Shown here: positions 51,501 through 63,872 of the stretch, piece after piece | Position numbering within the stretch: position 1 is the first letter of the stretch | Layout: each line of letters starts with the position of its first letter | Source of the DNA: Liolophura sinensis | Taxonomy: Eukaryota; Mollusca; Polyplacophora; Chitonida; Chitonidae | Assembly (NCBI RefSeq): GCF_032854445.1 | Contig: NC_088304.1 | Coordinates: 30,199,732-30,263,731 of the forward strand | DNA length: 64,000 nt | Direction: 5' to 3' | The notes under the pieces: model-generated | Told to the model about the DNA's origin: nothing | What the model saw: only the letters and a program-made list of their open reading frames with translations | The model's database searches: none | Position numbers and translations under genes: made by a program

Positions 51501-54500
51501 AATCCAAAAGAAAACCGTCGTACGACAATGACTGTCGTAAAGCCTTAAAAGACCGCAAAAAGGCTGAACGCAGATTTAATCATTGTCCTACTGATAATAA
51601 TTTAAACCAGGTTCGTATTTTTAGAGCTAAGGCTCGTCGATTACTCAAGTCAAAGAGACGATCTTGTTGGCGGAGCTTTGTTTCGGACATTACGTCGAAC
51701 ACACCCATGCGTAAGTTCTGGAACATGGTCCACAAGCTTATCGGCAAAACTAATAAAGGAAAAGTCCAGCATTTGAAAGATGGCGATAATATATTAACCT
51801 TTCCGTCCGATATAGCAAATAAATTAGCTGAGACAATTTCCAAGAAATCTTCTTCTGAGAACTATACTAAAAAATTCCAATATATTAAAAATCAGAAGGA
51901 GAGAATTAAATTGCCCTTTTCTTCTAAAAATTTAGAAGATTATAATCGTCCTTTTAATATCGAGGAACTTAAAATTGCATTAAAAAAAGACCTGCAATAC
52001 TGCCTGTGGTCCTGATAACGTGTTCTATAAGTTTGTGAATCATTTACCACCTGAGCCACTTAAGACTTTCTTGGACGTGCGTAATGATATTTGGATAACT
52101 GATAATTTTCCAGCCTCATAGAGGGAGGCGTGTATTATCCCGGTCCCTAAATCTTACATCCAAAAGGGAGTTTTTTTATTTGGATACTGATCAAAAAAAT
52201 TACCGTCCCATAGCTCTTACCAGCTGTGTCTGTAACACTATGGAACGGATTATTAATGACAGACTTCATTGGTTTCTTTCTAATATTCAATGCGGTTTTC
52301 GTCAAGGTAGATCCACTATGGATCACCTTGTTCGATTCGAAACCTTTATTCGCGATAGCTTCATCAATAATATATATTCATATCTCAATTTTTATCTGAT
52401 CGTCAGTTTAAGATACGGGTTGGGTCCACTCTTTCTGACTCTTATGAACAGGAAATGGGTGTACCCCAGGGCAGCATTCTATCACCAACTCTGTTTAGCA
52501 TAAAAATAAATAGCCTAACCAAAACATTAACATCGGGCACAGAGGGTTGTTTATATGTTGATGATTTCCTTATATGCTACCGAGCTAAGAATATGAATAG
52601 AATCGAACGTCAGTTGCAGTTTTGTCTCAATAAAATCGAGAAATGGGCAACTGAAAACGGTTTTAGATTTTCAACGTCTAAAACCGTCCGTATGCATTTT
52701 TGTAATAAACGGAAACTTCATCTTGTTCCCGAGCTTAATTTTTATGGTGAACAGATTAAAATTGTTGGAGAAACAAAATTTTTAGGTATAATATTTGATA
52801 GTAAGCTATCTTTTATACCTCATATAAAAATGCTTAAAGCTAAATGTACAAAGGCTCTCGATATAATGAAGGTCGTGTCTAGCACCGACTGGGGTGCTGA
52901 CCGATCAGTTTTACTTAATTTCTGGGAACAGGGTTGCGGCTGCGGCTGTCTTAGATCAGTTTAGATGTGAGTTTTCTTCGTCTGTCACCTTTATCTTCTA
53001 TTTCTTCTGCTGAGCGACTCGCTAGCTTGCCTTTTCGCGATTCAGAATAATAAATTTAAAAATCCATTGATACTAAAGATAACAGACAGGCACCGAAAAC
53101 CAATTAAAAGAGGTAAAGATATTGTAATCTGTTGGATACCAAGTCACACTGGTATCCATGGAAACACAGTCCCGGGCAGGGAAGCGAAAGCTGCCCTATA
53201 TAAACCTGTATCTCGTGTTAACATTCCTTATACTGACGGGAAGTCTAATATTCTTAAATATATTCGTCGCCTTTGGCAGGGTGAATTGAACTTGTAGATC
53301 CACAATAAACTGCATACCATCCATCCTGTCATTGGCTACATACAATGCCTATGCTTGTCAAATGTCTCGCAGAGGCCAAGTAGTTTTAACGAGGTGTCGT
53401 ATTGGGCATTCTCATCTGACACACAATTTCATCTTAGATGTTAGCAGTGCTCCCGAATGTGTTGGATGTGATGCACAATCTGGCATCAAACATATTTTGG
53501 TTGACTGTGTAGACTTTGCCCATGTTAGGCAAAGGTTCTACACGGTCAACTCTACATATGATTTATTTGACAGCATCGCTGGTGATGTTGTCATAGATTA
53601 TTTGATGGTCATTGACGTATATCATACAGATAAATTTTAATTGTCATAAATTCCCATAGATAAATAGTTATATACATATAGATTTATACATGTACTATAA
53701 TCCTGGTTTTCGAGTTTGAACTCTTATTTTTCTTTTATACGATTTTAAACATGTCTGTGCATTTTGTTTTGCTTTTGATGTTCATATTGTCATATCAAAA
53801 ACCTTAACTGTCTCTTGCTTTCACCTTGTTCTCGCCACGATATGGCTGAAATATTGCCGATGTGGCGTTAAGCCATAATCATTCATTCATTCACGGAGGA
53901 AAAATACACGATCTGAAACATATCTAAATGGGTTTCATGCGCAAAGATTTCATAAGAGTTTGCACAACCTGTAGTGGAAACCTGGTTTCTCTCATGACAA
54001 ATGCCATAATAATAGTTGGGTTTTTCTTACATACATTATTTTTCGGTAAATACGCCTTGAAACAAAGATATTACCTTGCGTTGCAGATTGAAATGCCCGA
54101 TTTCAGGATGGACTGTATTCATTACTGTGGCGCTCATTGCATTTCGCCCAAAGGCTGAGGTGATAGGTGAGTGCAACAGGTTACGTCACTTATTATTGAT
54201 GCAAGTTGCACGATGGCAGGTTCATAAAGTCATACCCTGACATGATTTAAAAAGAGAAAATCTGAGAACGACCCACTGTTCACTTCCGAAATAAGCTTGC
54301 TCACTTCGTCGTCGGCGTTCGGGTTTATGGGTCGACAAAAAATCACGAATCACTGGATTTAAAGCCGTAGTGGAGCTCACTATAACTGGATTCAAACCAG
54401 AACAACGCTTTAGATCACTTAGCAAACGACGATCCCTTCCGTTTAAGATCTTTGAATCAGGACTTGAATTAAAAGCTTTAGTCTAGTTCTCCATACTCAT

Positions 54501-56441
54501 AAAGCTCGGATTACAAAAAAAATTCCAATCACTCTTTAAGCAAGTCGTGTCTCAAACTGGGTTTACAAAGATTTGAACTGAAAATGTAAACTTCTGATCT
54601 GTATTCCAGAGGTCAGTGGACAAAAGAAAACTTGCTATTCCGAATTTAACGAATTAAGGTTGTCGTGATGGCAAACTGAAGCGGTCAGCATGTTTGAGTA
54701 CCTGTCTGTAAAAGGTCAATATGTTTTAGGTGGATTTACATTCACCTTAGGAAAGGATTTAGTGAAGATGGGCAGAGATACTGATTTTTACTTGTTTGAA
54801 ATGTCCTGATGTCTATCAACCTCAATGGATTTATTTTAAATTGTTTGCCAGATTGGAATGCAGAGATCGCCAAAGCCGACGAACTTGCGCACAGCAAATA
54901 TGAAAGCCACGAAATTTCGCGTCTTGTCCGCGACACCTACGCACCCGGTTTTGTGAGGATCACACCATATTCCAAAATTGAAGGAAATTTTGATGGTAAG
55001 AGTCATAGCCGAAATATTCAGTACAAATGAATCTGTCGTTTTGTTCTCGCGCCGTTTTATTGCTGAGCCTTACAAGACGTCATGCACAGTGGACTCTATT
55101 CGATTTATGTTGGCGATACTGTCGTTAATACTTGAGGGCCAATACATATATATAAAAAAGGAAACCTTAAATTTCTTCACTATTGCTTTACAACTGCAAT
55201 TTCGAACTTTCGTTCTCATCAGAGATACCGAGCTTTAGCAGTGTAAAGTCATAATTATATACAGTATTTGATCAGTGCATACTTGACCGCAGTTTAGCAA
55301 CACGTAACCAGAAGCGACGAGTACTGACTTGAATTTAACACTTTACGCTTTACACAATTGAGAGATGAAACTATTTGATCTCACCGTCATAGATATCCTT
55401 TAGCTAAGGTTTGGTTCTTTGTAACTGATTTTAAATACGTCCGTCTATTTTTCTTTCGAAAACCATTCATTGCCTGCTGTTTCAAACGTGTTCTCTCTTC
55501 TCTCTGAAATATTGCCGATGTGACTAATCATTTAGTCATTCAAGAAGACCTGTTATAACAGCGTTATTTGTTTGTTTCCTCAGCGCTGACAGATGATATT
55601 TTAGCGCGACGAAGTGAGGGCCACTATGAACTAGGGCAATCTCATATAGTTTGGGCAAGTAATGATGCCGCCTTGACGTGGAAAAGACTCTCCTTCAACA
55701 ACGGGACAACTTCACGAGAAGGGACGTAAGTGTTCCTTAACGCTCTTTAAAGAAGATTTAACTTGATGTAATAAGATAGGGGATATTGCTATAAGGCTAC
55801 AACATAGCGAGTAAAGAAGCAACCACATTTGGCACATGGTCTGTCGCTGCGGATTTACTTGGTAGGGATTTTATTTTAACTGTTCATGTGGATGCTAAAA
55901 TAGTAGCAACTTACACAATCTTAGCACCATGCTATAATTACTCAACTTGCCCATCACATTTAGCATATCTTCGACATTCACGCCCATCCCACAGCATTAC
56001 TTTTGAATTGCTTTATAGTTTCCACTGCTAACAGAGGCTTCGTTCCTTTTAACTGGTTTTAAATATGTGTCTATAATTGTTTTATTTGGATGTATTTATT
56101 TTGGATGTTATTTATTATCAAATCAAAAGCCATCTACTGTCTCGTGATTAAGACCTGTTCTCGCAACGCTATGGCTGAAATTTTGAAGATATAGCATTAA
56201 GCTATACTCATTCATTCATTTACTGAGTCTTAAGCGAATTGTCACTCCTCGCGAGTACATGTAGCTGACAAAGCCTTGTTTTTTGACTTGCATTGAGCTT
56301 ATATTGAGCATAATAATGTTTCTGTGTCCTAACCTAAATCATTTATCCGAAGATACGCTTTGCTTTCTTTGCAGAAGTGTGATTTTATATGTGATCCTGG
56401 AAGATGAAGTCAAAAGAAAGTTTCTCCAAATAACTGTATGA
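48561..56441 (+). CDS. Secreted-protein gene 2: 5 exons, 148 aa, unnamed family
   Basis: Exons: 48561-48574 (14 nt), 54087-54166 (80), 54852-54995 (144), 55584-55725 (142), 56375-56441 (67); 447 nt. All introns are GT-AG (GTACGT, GTGAGT, GTAAGA, GTAAGT donors) with phases 2, 1, 1, 2, as in gene 1. The protein begins MAARRLK, has a signal core WTVFITVALIAF (13-24), then DWNAEIAK (32-39), YAPGFVRITPYS (61-72), GHYELGQSHIVW (92-103), the glycosylation site NGT (119-121) and LQITV at the end. Conservation with gene 1 lies in these same blocks. Intron 1 (5.5 kb) contains a LINE in the same orientation. AATAAA follows at 56526. No named family; an NTF2-like fold is a guess. Confidence 0.75.
48709..53892 (+). 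mobile_element. LINE copy in intron 1 of secreted gene 2
   Basis: Starts with CCCCTGTGGGG and ends with CATTCATTCATTC. The flanks TTCACTGAAAAAA and TTCACGGAGGAAAAA, against TTCACTGAGGAAAAA in the uninterrupted duplicate near 37056, mark the target. ORF1 has an early stop (about 49390) and later frames 49516-50064 and 50178-50657. Its first knuckle has Cys replaced by Tyr (CFSYQRFGHG). ORF2 starts at the same TAATG overlap (50655-50659). Endonuclease pieces lie at 50758-51150, RT with YVDD at 52455-52964; about 0.6 kb between the RT thumb and RNase H is deleted. RNase H/C-terminus is at 53067-53640. Confidence 0.85.
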
Positions 56442-56816
56442 GAACAGTTGTTGTCTTGGAGATGGAATCAGTGGGGCGTCACTTCAATCAATGAAGACGA
56501 CAAATGCAGATCAATGAACACGAAAAATAAAATTGCGTAAATATATAAAATCAACAAATTCTCAATAAAATTTACAGACATGTTTATGCAAAATTACCTA
56601 TGTCTTTCTACAAAAATCGCCCTTATATTGATTTAATGTGATTCTATATTAAGTATAGCATTTTGAGTAATTCTAGATCAGTGACGTCTAATATATTGCA
56701 ATGAACCTCACGGAATACACTGTCGTTACTGCTCTGGTTTTACTCTCTTCCGTGCGTCAATCACACTGTCGTAGCTGTTCTGGATTTACTCTGTGTGCAG
56801 TACGTCAATCACACTG
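56442..56816. other. 3' flank of secreted gene 2 with a 46-bp tandem repeat
   Basis: AATAAA at 56526-56531. At 56717-56816 a 46-bp unit (ACACTGTCGT...TGCGTCAATC) is repeated twice plus a few bases. It abuts the LINE 5' end at 56817. Confidence 0.6.
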
Positions 56817-59800
56817 CCCCCGTGAAGTCTCCGGTGTGACAAGAATAGGACCTCAGCCATCGACTGGAAGACGACTAACCTAGAGCTCTCCTGTGTGAGC
56901 CGGGTGAAAGTAATAGGCTCACATCGTGTGAGATTCAACCGGCGAGCGACCTGTTTGCCGTGGGCTGCGATCCGTAATCTCCGAGGACGGGATCCTGGTG
57001 GCTGAGGGCGTGTTGGTCTCGCGAGATCCTCACGTCCAACACGCCACTTTGGCCCATACTTGGAGAGAGACGGGAGGTCGGATGGGCCCGGTCCGATCAA
57101 TCGGCTTAGTCACGTCTTGCCTCTGCGTGGTCCGAAGATTTCTCCATAACCTTCAAATGAGAATAAATGACAATTTTCAACTTTCGTTTGTGGGACTACG
57201 TTCTGAGTCGGTGGCTTATGTGTCAATCATGTAGTTCGTGTCTGATGTGCTACCTTCTTCATTGGGTGAGAGACGGAATTGGGTATCCATATCAAGGCCA
57301 TCTATCGGAGTATACCCCAAGGGTGTCCCCAGGTTTAGACATCGCCCTTGTTGGCACTCCGTGGATGGGTGGGGAAAACATGAGGTGAACTTTTTTTTAT
57401 ATATATCCCATGTCTTCCTCAAACCTTTCGATTAACGTCTTTAGTATAACTACCAGTGGTGATAAAAAAAAGGAAATTAGAGGTTTTGGCTGACTCAGTT
57501 GATAACGGACAGGACAGTCAACCGGCTTTCGTCGTTCCCTTAACAAAGAGTAAACAGAAGCCGGCCTCGAAAATTCATGCATTTGTACTTAAAAGGGCCT
57601 TGCATGGTGCAGCAGGTACATTAAAAAACGTCAAAAAATTACGATCCGGAGACATTCTCACTGAATGTTTCCGGAAACAATAATGAACAAATTTATTAGC
57701 TTAAACAAAATAATTGATATTACTGTTTTCACATCCCCTCATAATTCCTTGAACAGCTGTCAGGGAATTATACGTGACAGGGATCATGATATCATTGACT
57801 GATCAGAAAAGGAAATTTGTACAGAACTGAAATCACAGGGTGTCACCAGAGTGAAACGCTTCACTACGAAGAAATCTGGTAACATCATTAAACTAAATAC
57901 ATGTCTTCTGACATTCAATATTTAATCTCTTTCGTTGTATTTCTTCTTTGGCCGGTGTAGGGTTGGTGTGAACTTCCTACATTGTGTACATTCATAACCC
58001 AACACGTTGTTTCAACTGTCAATAGTTTGGTCACGGCAAAGGCCAATGTAAAAATAAACTGGTTTGTTTCCGGTGCTGCAGTGAGGCTCATGATGGTTTC
58101 GACTGTAGCAGCACAGTTAAGTGCTGCAATTGCGGCGGAGATCACATGGCCTCCTCTAGGGACTGTCCAATTTTCGTAAAAGAAAAACAAATAATCAATA
58201 TTAAAGTCAAAAACAATATATCATATCAGGAAGCCTGCAAATTAGTTCTCACCTCCTAATATCACTCTGCAGACTTCGTTTGCCAATGTGGTCAAGCGGG
58301 TACCATCTATAGCTACTCAAACGTCCTTCACTTGGCCCATTGGAAACGACAAACCTAGTTCTACTTCTAAGAAACTTTCGACTAAACCTGCGTTTAACAC
58401 CTGCTCAACCCAGACTGCGTGAGTACAACAAACAAAACCAGTAAATAGTACTGAAGTGATCAACCTGAACCCAAGGCCTTTACACAAAATGCTAAAAATA
58501 CGTCCAAAAATAAGCCTCAAAATAATAATTAACCTAGTGGCTCCACAGAGTGTCCCTCTAAAGCCACTAGGAATCCTGTGCAAACTTTTTATAAGTGTCT
58601 TATTCGACATAAGATTGCGGATGTCATGGATACATCACCCGCACCAGGAAGATCTTCAAGCCGATCTTCACGGAAGCGTTGTTCTCTGTCCAAACATAAA
58701 TCTCCTATATGCCTCCCTCCATAACATCTGTATACGACAAAATTATACAATGCAATTGTCGAGGTCTTAAATTATTTTTTTTTAGAAATAACACAGTTTC
58801 TTCAATCATTAAACCCTATTGCCCTCTGTCTTCCGAAAACTCACCTGAAGACATCAAAGATAAAACAACTCTTAAATATTATTCATTATACAGTACTTAT
58901 TCAATTGAAGAAGAACGAGTTGCAGACGGCTCTTCTATCTTCATCAATAACAATATTATTCACAGCTATGTTGCTCTGGATACAGAGCTGTGGCCGTTCG
59001 TGTTTCATTGTCTGAAACAATCACATTATGTTCAGTGTATGTTCCTCCGAACTTCTCTTTATCAGCTTTCCAGTTACAGACTTTAACAGAACAATTGCCA
59101 AAATCTTTTATAATAATGGGAGATTTTAATTCCCATAACCCCCCATAGGGCAGAAATAACATAAATAAGGGCAAGATAGTGGAAGACTTCTTATCTAAGG
59201 AGGAACCGTGTTATTTCATGGATGGTTCCAATACCTATTTACATCCGGGTAATGACACTTATTCTGCTATCGATCTCACTATCACAGATCCATCACTTCT
59301 CTCTTGGAAAGTGCATGATGATCTTTGTGGTAGTGACCATTTTCCTATAATCCTAGAGCATATCACTTCTAAGTCATTAAAACGAATAGATAAGTGGAAG
59401 TTCGATAAAGCAGGTTGGATCGCATTTGAGATGTTCTGTGAGGCTGATATCACCTCAGAGAATCTCAATGCAGCAGATTATCCTATATTAAAAGTTACTG
59501 AGCTTGTTTTATGACCTGCCAACAGAACTATCCCTAAGACCTCGACAAATCCAAAAGTAAACCATGGTACAGCAATGAGTGTCTTAAAGCGATAAAGGAC
59601 CGGGCAAACGCCAAACGCGGATTTAATCATTGTCCCACTGAGAATAACTTAAACCAGGTTCGTATTTTTAGAGCCAAGGCTCGTCGATTACTCAAGTCCA
59701 AGAGGAAATCTTGTTGGCGGAACTTTGTTTCAGGCATTACGTCAAAAACACCCATGCGTAAGGTCTGGAACATGGTTCAGGAACTTAAGGGCAAAACTAA

Positions 59801-59945
59801 TAAAGCAGAAGTCCAGCATTTAAAAGATGAAGATAATATATTAACCTCTCAATCGGATGAAGCAAATAAATTCGCTTGGACAATTGCCAAGAAACCTTCT
59901 GAAAATTATACTTTAGAATTCCAGCATATTAAAAACTAGGAAAAA
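56817..59945 (+). mobile_element. LINE copy, 3' part cut by LTR element
   Basis: 5' UTR 56817-57410; ORF1 start near 57411, N-terminal part open at 57456-57683. Knuckle region about 57990-58180 (GHGKGQC-like, frameshifted). The ORF1 end at about 58725 lacks the ORF2 ATG (TAACATCT instead of TAATG). Endonuclease pieces are at 58709-59086 and 59179-59514 (GSDHFPI); linker 59754-59939. The sequence stops at the LTR of the gypsy element. Multiple breaks. Confidence 0.8.
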
Positions 59946-59948
59946 ATC

Positions 59949-60098
59949 TGTAATGTTAACACTGTTACGATCTAGTGTGCGTAAACAGATAACACCAAAC
60001 AGTATTTGACTGGAACTGATGGAAAAGTTTACTTCAGGATGCCGTGACACTGGGAAGCTATCCATCATACAGTGCGCGAGTATACATAACACTACACA
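59949..60098 (-). repeat. 3' LTR of gypsy element
   Basis: 150 bp, TGTAATGTTAAC...GTGTAGTGTTATG on the other strand: begins TG and ends CA on both readings. It lies exactly between LINE sequence and the polypurine tract. The second LTR is outside the window, so length and ends rest on these signals. Confidence 0.6.
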
Positions 60099-60112
60099 AC
60101 CCCCTTTCTCGG
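60099..60112 (-). promoter_or_regulatory. Polypurine tract
   Basis: Minus-strand GAGAAAGGGGG immediately upstream of the LTR, the expected plus-strand primer of reverse transcription. Confidence 0.6.
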
Positions 60113-60335
60113 GCTTGAAACTGTCAGTCAATTTATCAGGGCATTTTAAGGAACAGTTCATGTAAAACTGAAACTCTCAGTTATGAGAAGACTAACTGTT
60201 CCTTAGGAAACATTCGAACTTAAAACAGTTTACAAGTCAAGTCTGTTCGGTTTCCTCACCCGTCTGCCTGAGCGAGTTTTAAGAGAGTCCGGGGACTTGA
60301 CCAACTTATGATTATTGTTTACAACTTCATCAGAA

Positions 60336-61439
60336 TCATCTGTACAGTCCATAGTCTCTAGGTTTTGTTGTTTCTGTTGGAAGTAAGGTACACATCTGCT
60401 TTAGATGACTAACACTAACTTTGACGTTTGCATCTCTAGGAACCAGCTGAGAATTTGGAATTTTAAGAATATAGGATGGCGTTCCTGCCTGTCGAATCAC
60501 TGTGGCTTTGGTTTGCACTTGTTTCATTATCCACACTTCCTGTCCTTACTTAGGGAGTGGCTTCGATTTGTGTAGATTATCGAAGTTACGTTTCTGTCTC
60601 TCCTTCTGCTTTTGGTCGGCTGATTCTACGTTTTTCCCATGCCAATCGGGAACAAGTGTAGAAGGCAAAACTGGAACTTTAGTTCTGAGTTTTCTTCCCA
60701 TCAGTTCAGTAGGCGTAAATCCATTTTGAAGAGGAGTAGAATGGTAACTTAACATGGCTAGGTAAGGATCATCCGCTTTGTTAAGAAGTCCTTTATCTGT
60801 CTCCACTGCTCTCTCAGCTTCATTGTTACCCAAACGGTAATGCGGGCTGCTGATTGTATGACGAAATCCGTATTTATCACCGAATTTCGCAAAATCACCC
60901 GACGAGAATTGAGGACCATTGTCGGATGCGACCAATTCAGGAATCCCATGTCTTGAGAATATGGATTTCAGGTGTTCAATAACACGCACAGATGTGGTCG
61001 ATGTCAAGTAGGCAATCTCAATGAACCGTGAATAGTAACCTACAACCACAAGATAGCTGTTCTTTTTCCACTCAAACAAGTCCATCCCTACGTTTTGTCA
61101 AGGATAGTCAAGTGTTTTTGAAGATAGTAATGGTTCCGCTTTTTGTTTTCTTTCTTTCGCACAAAATGAACAGTTTTCTACATTAGTCTTCAAGTCCACT
61201 GAAAGTCTTGGCCACCACACAGAAGTTTGAGCTAGAGCACGACACTTTACGATGCCCTGGTGTCCTGTATGCAACTTATAAAGTATGTTGCGTCTCAACA
61301 CTTCCGGAATCACTAGCCTACTGTTGAATAGCAGTAGCCCTTGTTGAACCGTCAGTTCATGTCTTACACACCAGTATCGGCGTAACTGTTTATCTGTCTT
61401 GGCTGAACTGGGCCATTCAGTCAAACAGTATTCCATCAC
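60336..61439 (-). pseudogene. Gypsy integrase region
   Basis: 61098-61439 contains the zinc-binding H-H-C-C part (HTGHQG, NCSFC). 60546-61085 holds the DDE core: MDLFEW, SDNGPQF and NNEAERAVE carry the three acidic residues. 60336-60536 is the C-terminal part (VWIMKQVQ-like, SYIL). The three share a frame but are separated by in-frame stops at 61098-61100 and 60546-60548. The enzyme would join the cDNA to host DNA; this copy cannot make it whole. Confidence 0.85.
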
Positions 61440-62188
61440 TCATCCTTCAGTTTAGCTCGAATCTGGTTCAGACGATTTTCTGAAGCAGGCATGGTTTCAA
61501 TAACAACATTGACAAACATATTAGTTTCGTTTTCCTGCACGAAATCACTATCATCTGGTCGACTTACTGGAGCACTTGAAAATGTAGCTAGGTTTTTCCC
61601 AGCTGTATATTTCACCTCATACATAAATCGCACCAGTCTCATCCTCAAACGCTGTAATCTTGGTGGCAATTCGTCCAGTTTAGTATTGAGCAACGCTATT
61701 AGGGGTTTGTGATTAGTGTCTATCTCAAAACACTTCAAACCAACCAGAAAGTCCGCAAACTTCTCGCATGACCAAGTCACGACCAATGTTTCGCGTTCCA
61801 CCTGTGCGTGTCTTTGCTCAGTGGCAGTCAAAGAACGTGAGGCATAAAACACTGGTCTCCAGTCTCCCTTTTCCAGTTGGAGAAGAACGGATCCAAGGCC
61901 GTAGGACGACGCGTCACGAGAGACTTTGGTGGGAAGTTTAGCATTGTAAAGAGCAAGCACTGGCGCTGTACTCAGAGCCTTCTTAACCTGTACAAAAGCA
62001 GTCTCTTGAAGAGCTCGCCATACCAACTGATTATCCTTCACTAGTAGGCCGCGTAACGATTTTGTAGTTTCGGCTAAGTTCTTAGCAAATTTCCCAACGT
62101 GAATATCCATTCCAAGAAGTCGACGAATCTCGGTCACGTTTGTCGGTCTAGGAAGTTTCTCAATTGCCGCAACTTTTGCCGGACCCAT
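61436..62188 (-). pseudogene. Gypsy RT end and RNase H
   Basis: Starts at the RT connection (RRLLGMDIHVGKF), then RNase H with SRDASSYGLGSVLLQ, VERETLV and FEIDTNHKPL. It is in frame with the upstream RT but cut by a TAG at 62219-62221, and out of frame with the integrase downstream. Confidence 0.85.
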
Positions 62189-62218
62189 GGCTATGCCATT
62201 CTTCGAAATTTTGTGACC

Positions 62219-63007
62219 CTAAAGTTTGATTTCCTGCTTAGAAAACTCACATTTGTTGTTGAGCGTTAAACCTGCATTCTGTAACCTCGTTAAGACAATG
62301 TTCAGTCTTTCATCATGCTGCTGTTGATTACAGCCGGAAATCAGCACATCATCGATGTCACAAATTACACCCGGAATGCCTTCTAACAACTGAAACATTC
62401 TCTTGTGAAACACTTCAGGTCCGTTTGAAATTCCAAAACATAAACGTTGAAAACAGAAGCGACCAAATGGTGTGATGAAACTTGTCAATGGTTGCGACTC
62501 TTCGTCCAGGGGAACTTGATGAGATCCACTGTTACAATCAAGCTTTCAAAACACACTGGCACCCCACAGTTGTGCTAATAACTGATCAATAACTGGAAGC
62601 AGATAGTTTTCTTGAAGAACGCTTTCATTAAGTTTCGTGAGATCAACGCATACTCTCAACTGTCCATTAGCTTTTGGCACTACAGCAATTGGCGCGCACC
62701 ACTCCGTTGGTTTGTGAATTTGTCTAATGACCCCTAAAGCCTTCATTCGGTGTAATTCATCCTTGAGCTTTGACATCAAACGAAGAGCGAGGCGTCTTGG
62801 CGTAGACACAGCAAACGGGACGGCATGTGGTTTCAGGCGAATTTTGTAGCTCTTATTCAATTTACCCAGTGCTGAGAATAACTTAGGATAACGCAAGCTG
62901 TACTTCTCATTAGAGCTGCGTGTCTCGTCAATAACATTGACGCGTTGTAGAAGTTTGAGCGCTGTGATAGCAGGTCGGCCTAATAATGGTTCTCTCGGAC
63001 TATTCAC
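62219..63007 (-). pseudogene. Gypsy reverse transcriptase core
   Basis: 62546-63007 carries the first RT motifs (RQIHKPTEWCAPIAVV, RVCVDLTKLN). 62219-62488 has FCFQRLCFGISNGPEVFHKR and the catalytic box CDIDDVLISG. A TGA at 62546-62548 divides them in frame. Confidence 0.85.
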
Positions 63008-63035
63008 TACACAAACAGTTTGTTCAGTGTTCTGT

Positions 63036-63512
63036 CTATTTCTGGAAAGAATTGTATCGAATTCTCCTCGTACAAAAAAGCTGTCTGCCGCCTGGTCCGA
63101 ATAACTTTTTCACAGTTTTCCTCAGCGACAAATTCATATCAGAAATGAGTCCAGCTGGAATCACAGCTACGTCAGCTCTTGTATCTACTTTGAATGTCAC
63201 AGTCTTTTTATCTCCAACCTTAACTTCAACATTCCACGGATTTTCACTGCCGTCTGTTACGGGTCCAAGAAACGCGCAATTACTGTTCTGGCTCACGTTT
63301 CCTACAATACGTGAATACGGACATCTAACAGCAAAATGTCCAATTTTGGAGCACTTGTGACAAGTAGCGTCTTTCTCTGGACAGTTTTCATATCTTTGTG
63401 GTTTTCTGCCACACCGATTACAAGACTTGGATTGTGACGTTTTTTGAAGATTGACGCTTGTGTTTACGTTTGTGAAAATCTCTCTGTTTGTGACTTTGCA
63501 ATTTGTCAACAT
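63036..63512 (-). pseudogene. Gypsy nucleocapsid knuckles and protease
   Basis: CNRCG, then a CHKCSKIGHFAVRC knuckle, followed by a retropepsin-like segment in which the catalytic DTG is DTR (VDTRADVAVIP). That change alone should inactivate the protease. Confidence 0.8.
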
Positions 63513-63872
63513 CTACGGATGCACCGGCGTCATTATTTGACATTGTTTTAGCCTGACTTTTGGATGACTCGTACGCTCTGCAAATTTCTTTGCAACGGGC
63601 TAATGTGAGCTTTTTGTCCTCTAAGAGTTTTTCTCGGACAGCAGCCTCTCTCAAACCTACCACTACCTGGTCGCGTATCACCCTGTCCTCCATGTTGTTC
63701 AAATTACATGTTTTTACCAGCTTCCTCAGAGCAGCAATATAAGCGTCAATTCTCTCTGACGGTTCTTGACATCTCTGACATCTAATTTACGTGGAACAGG
63801 TATATTTGCAGTATACCGCCTAGGTTGTGGCAGAGGATCATCGCCTTCACTGTCAGGGTCATTTGTAGCCAT
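63418..63872 (-). pseudogene. Gypsy gag region
   Basis: A likely start ATG at 63872 (MATNDPDSEGDD) and the capsid-end segment DRVIRDQVVVGL and LEDKKLTLARCKEICRAYE are in different frames, split near 63730. It overlaps the knuckle frame at its end. Confidence 0.7.

Larger units (their letters stand above)
47620..56260 (+). repeat. Old segmental duplication, copy B
   Basis: Counterpart of 34430-39110. Without the LINE at 48709-53892 the two align through promoter, exon 1, exon 2, exon 3 and parts of introns. Copy B keeps all five exons open. Confidence 0.8.
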
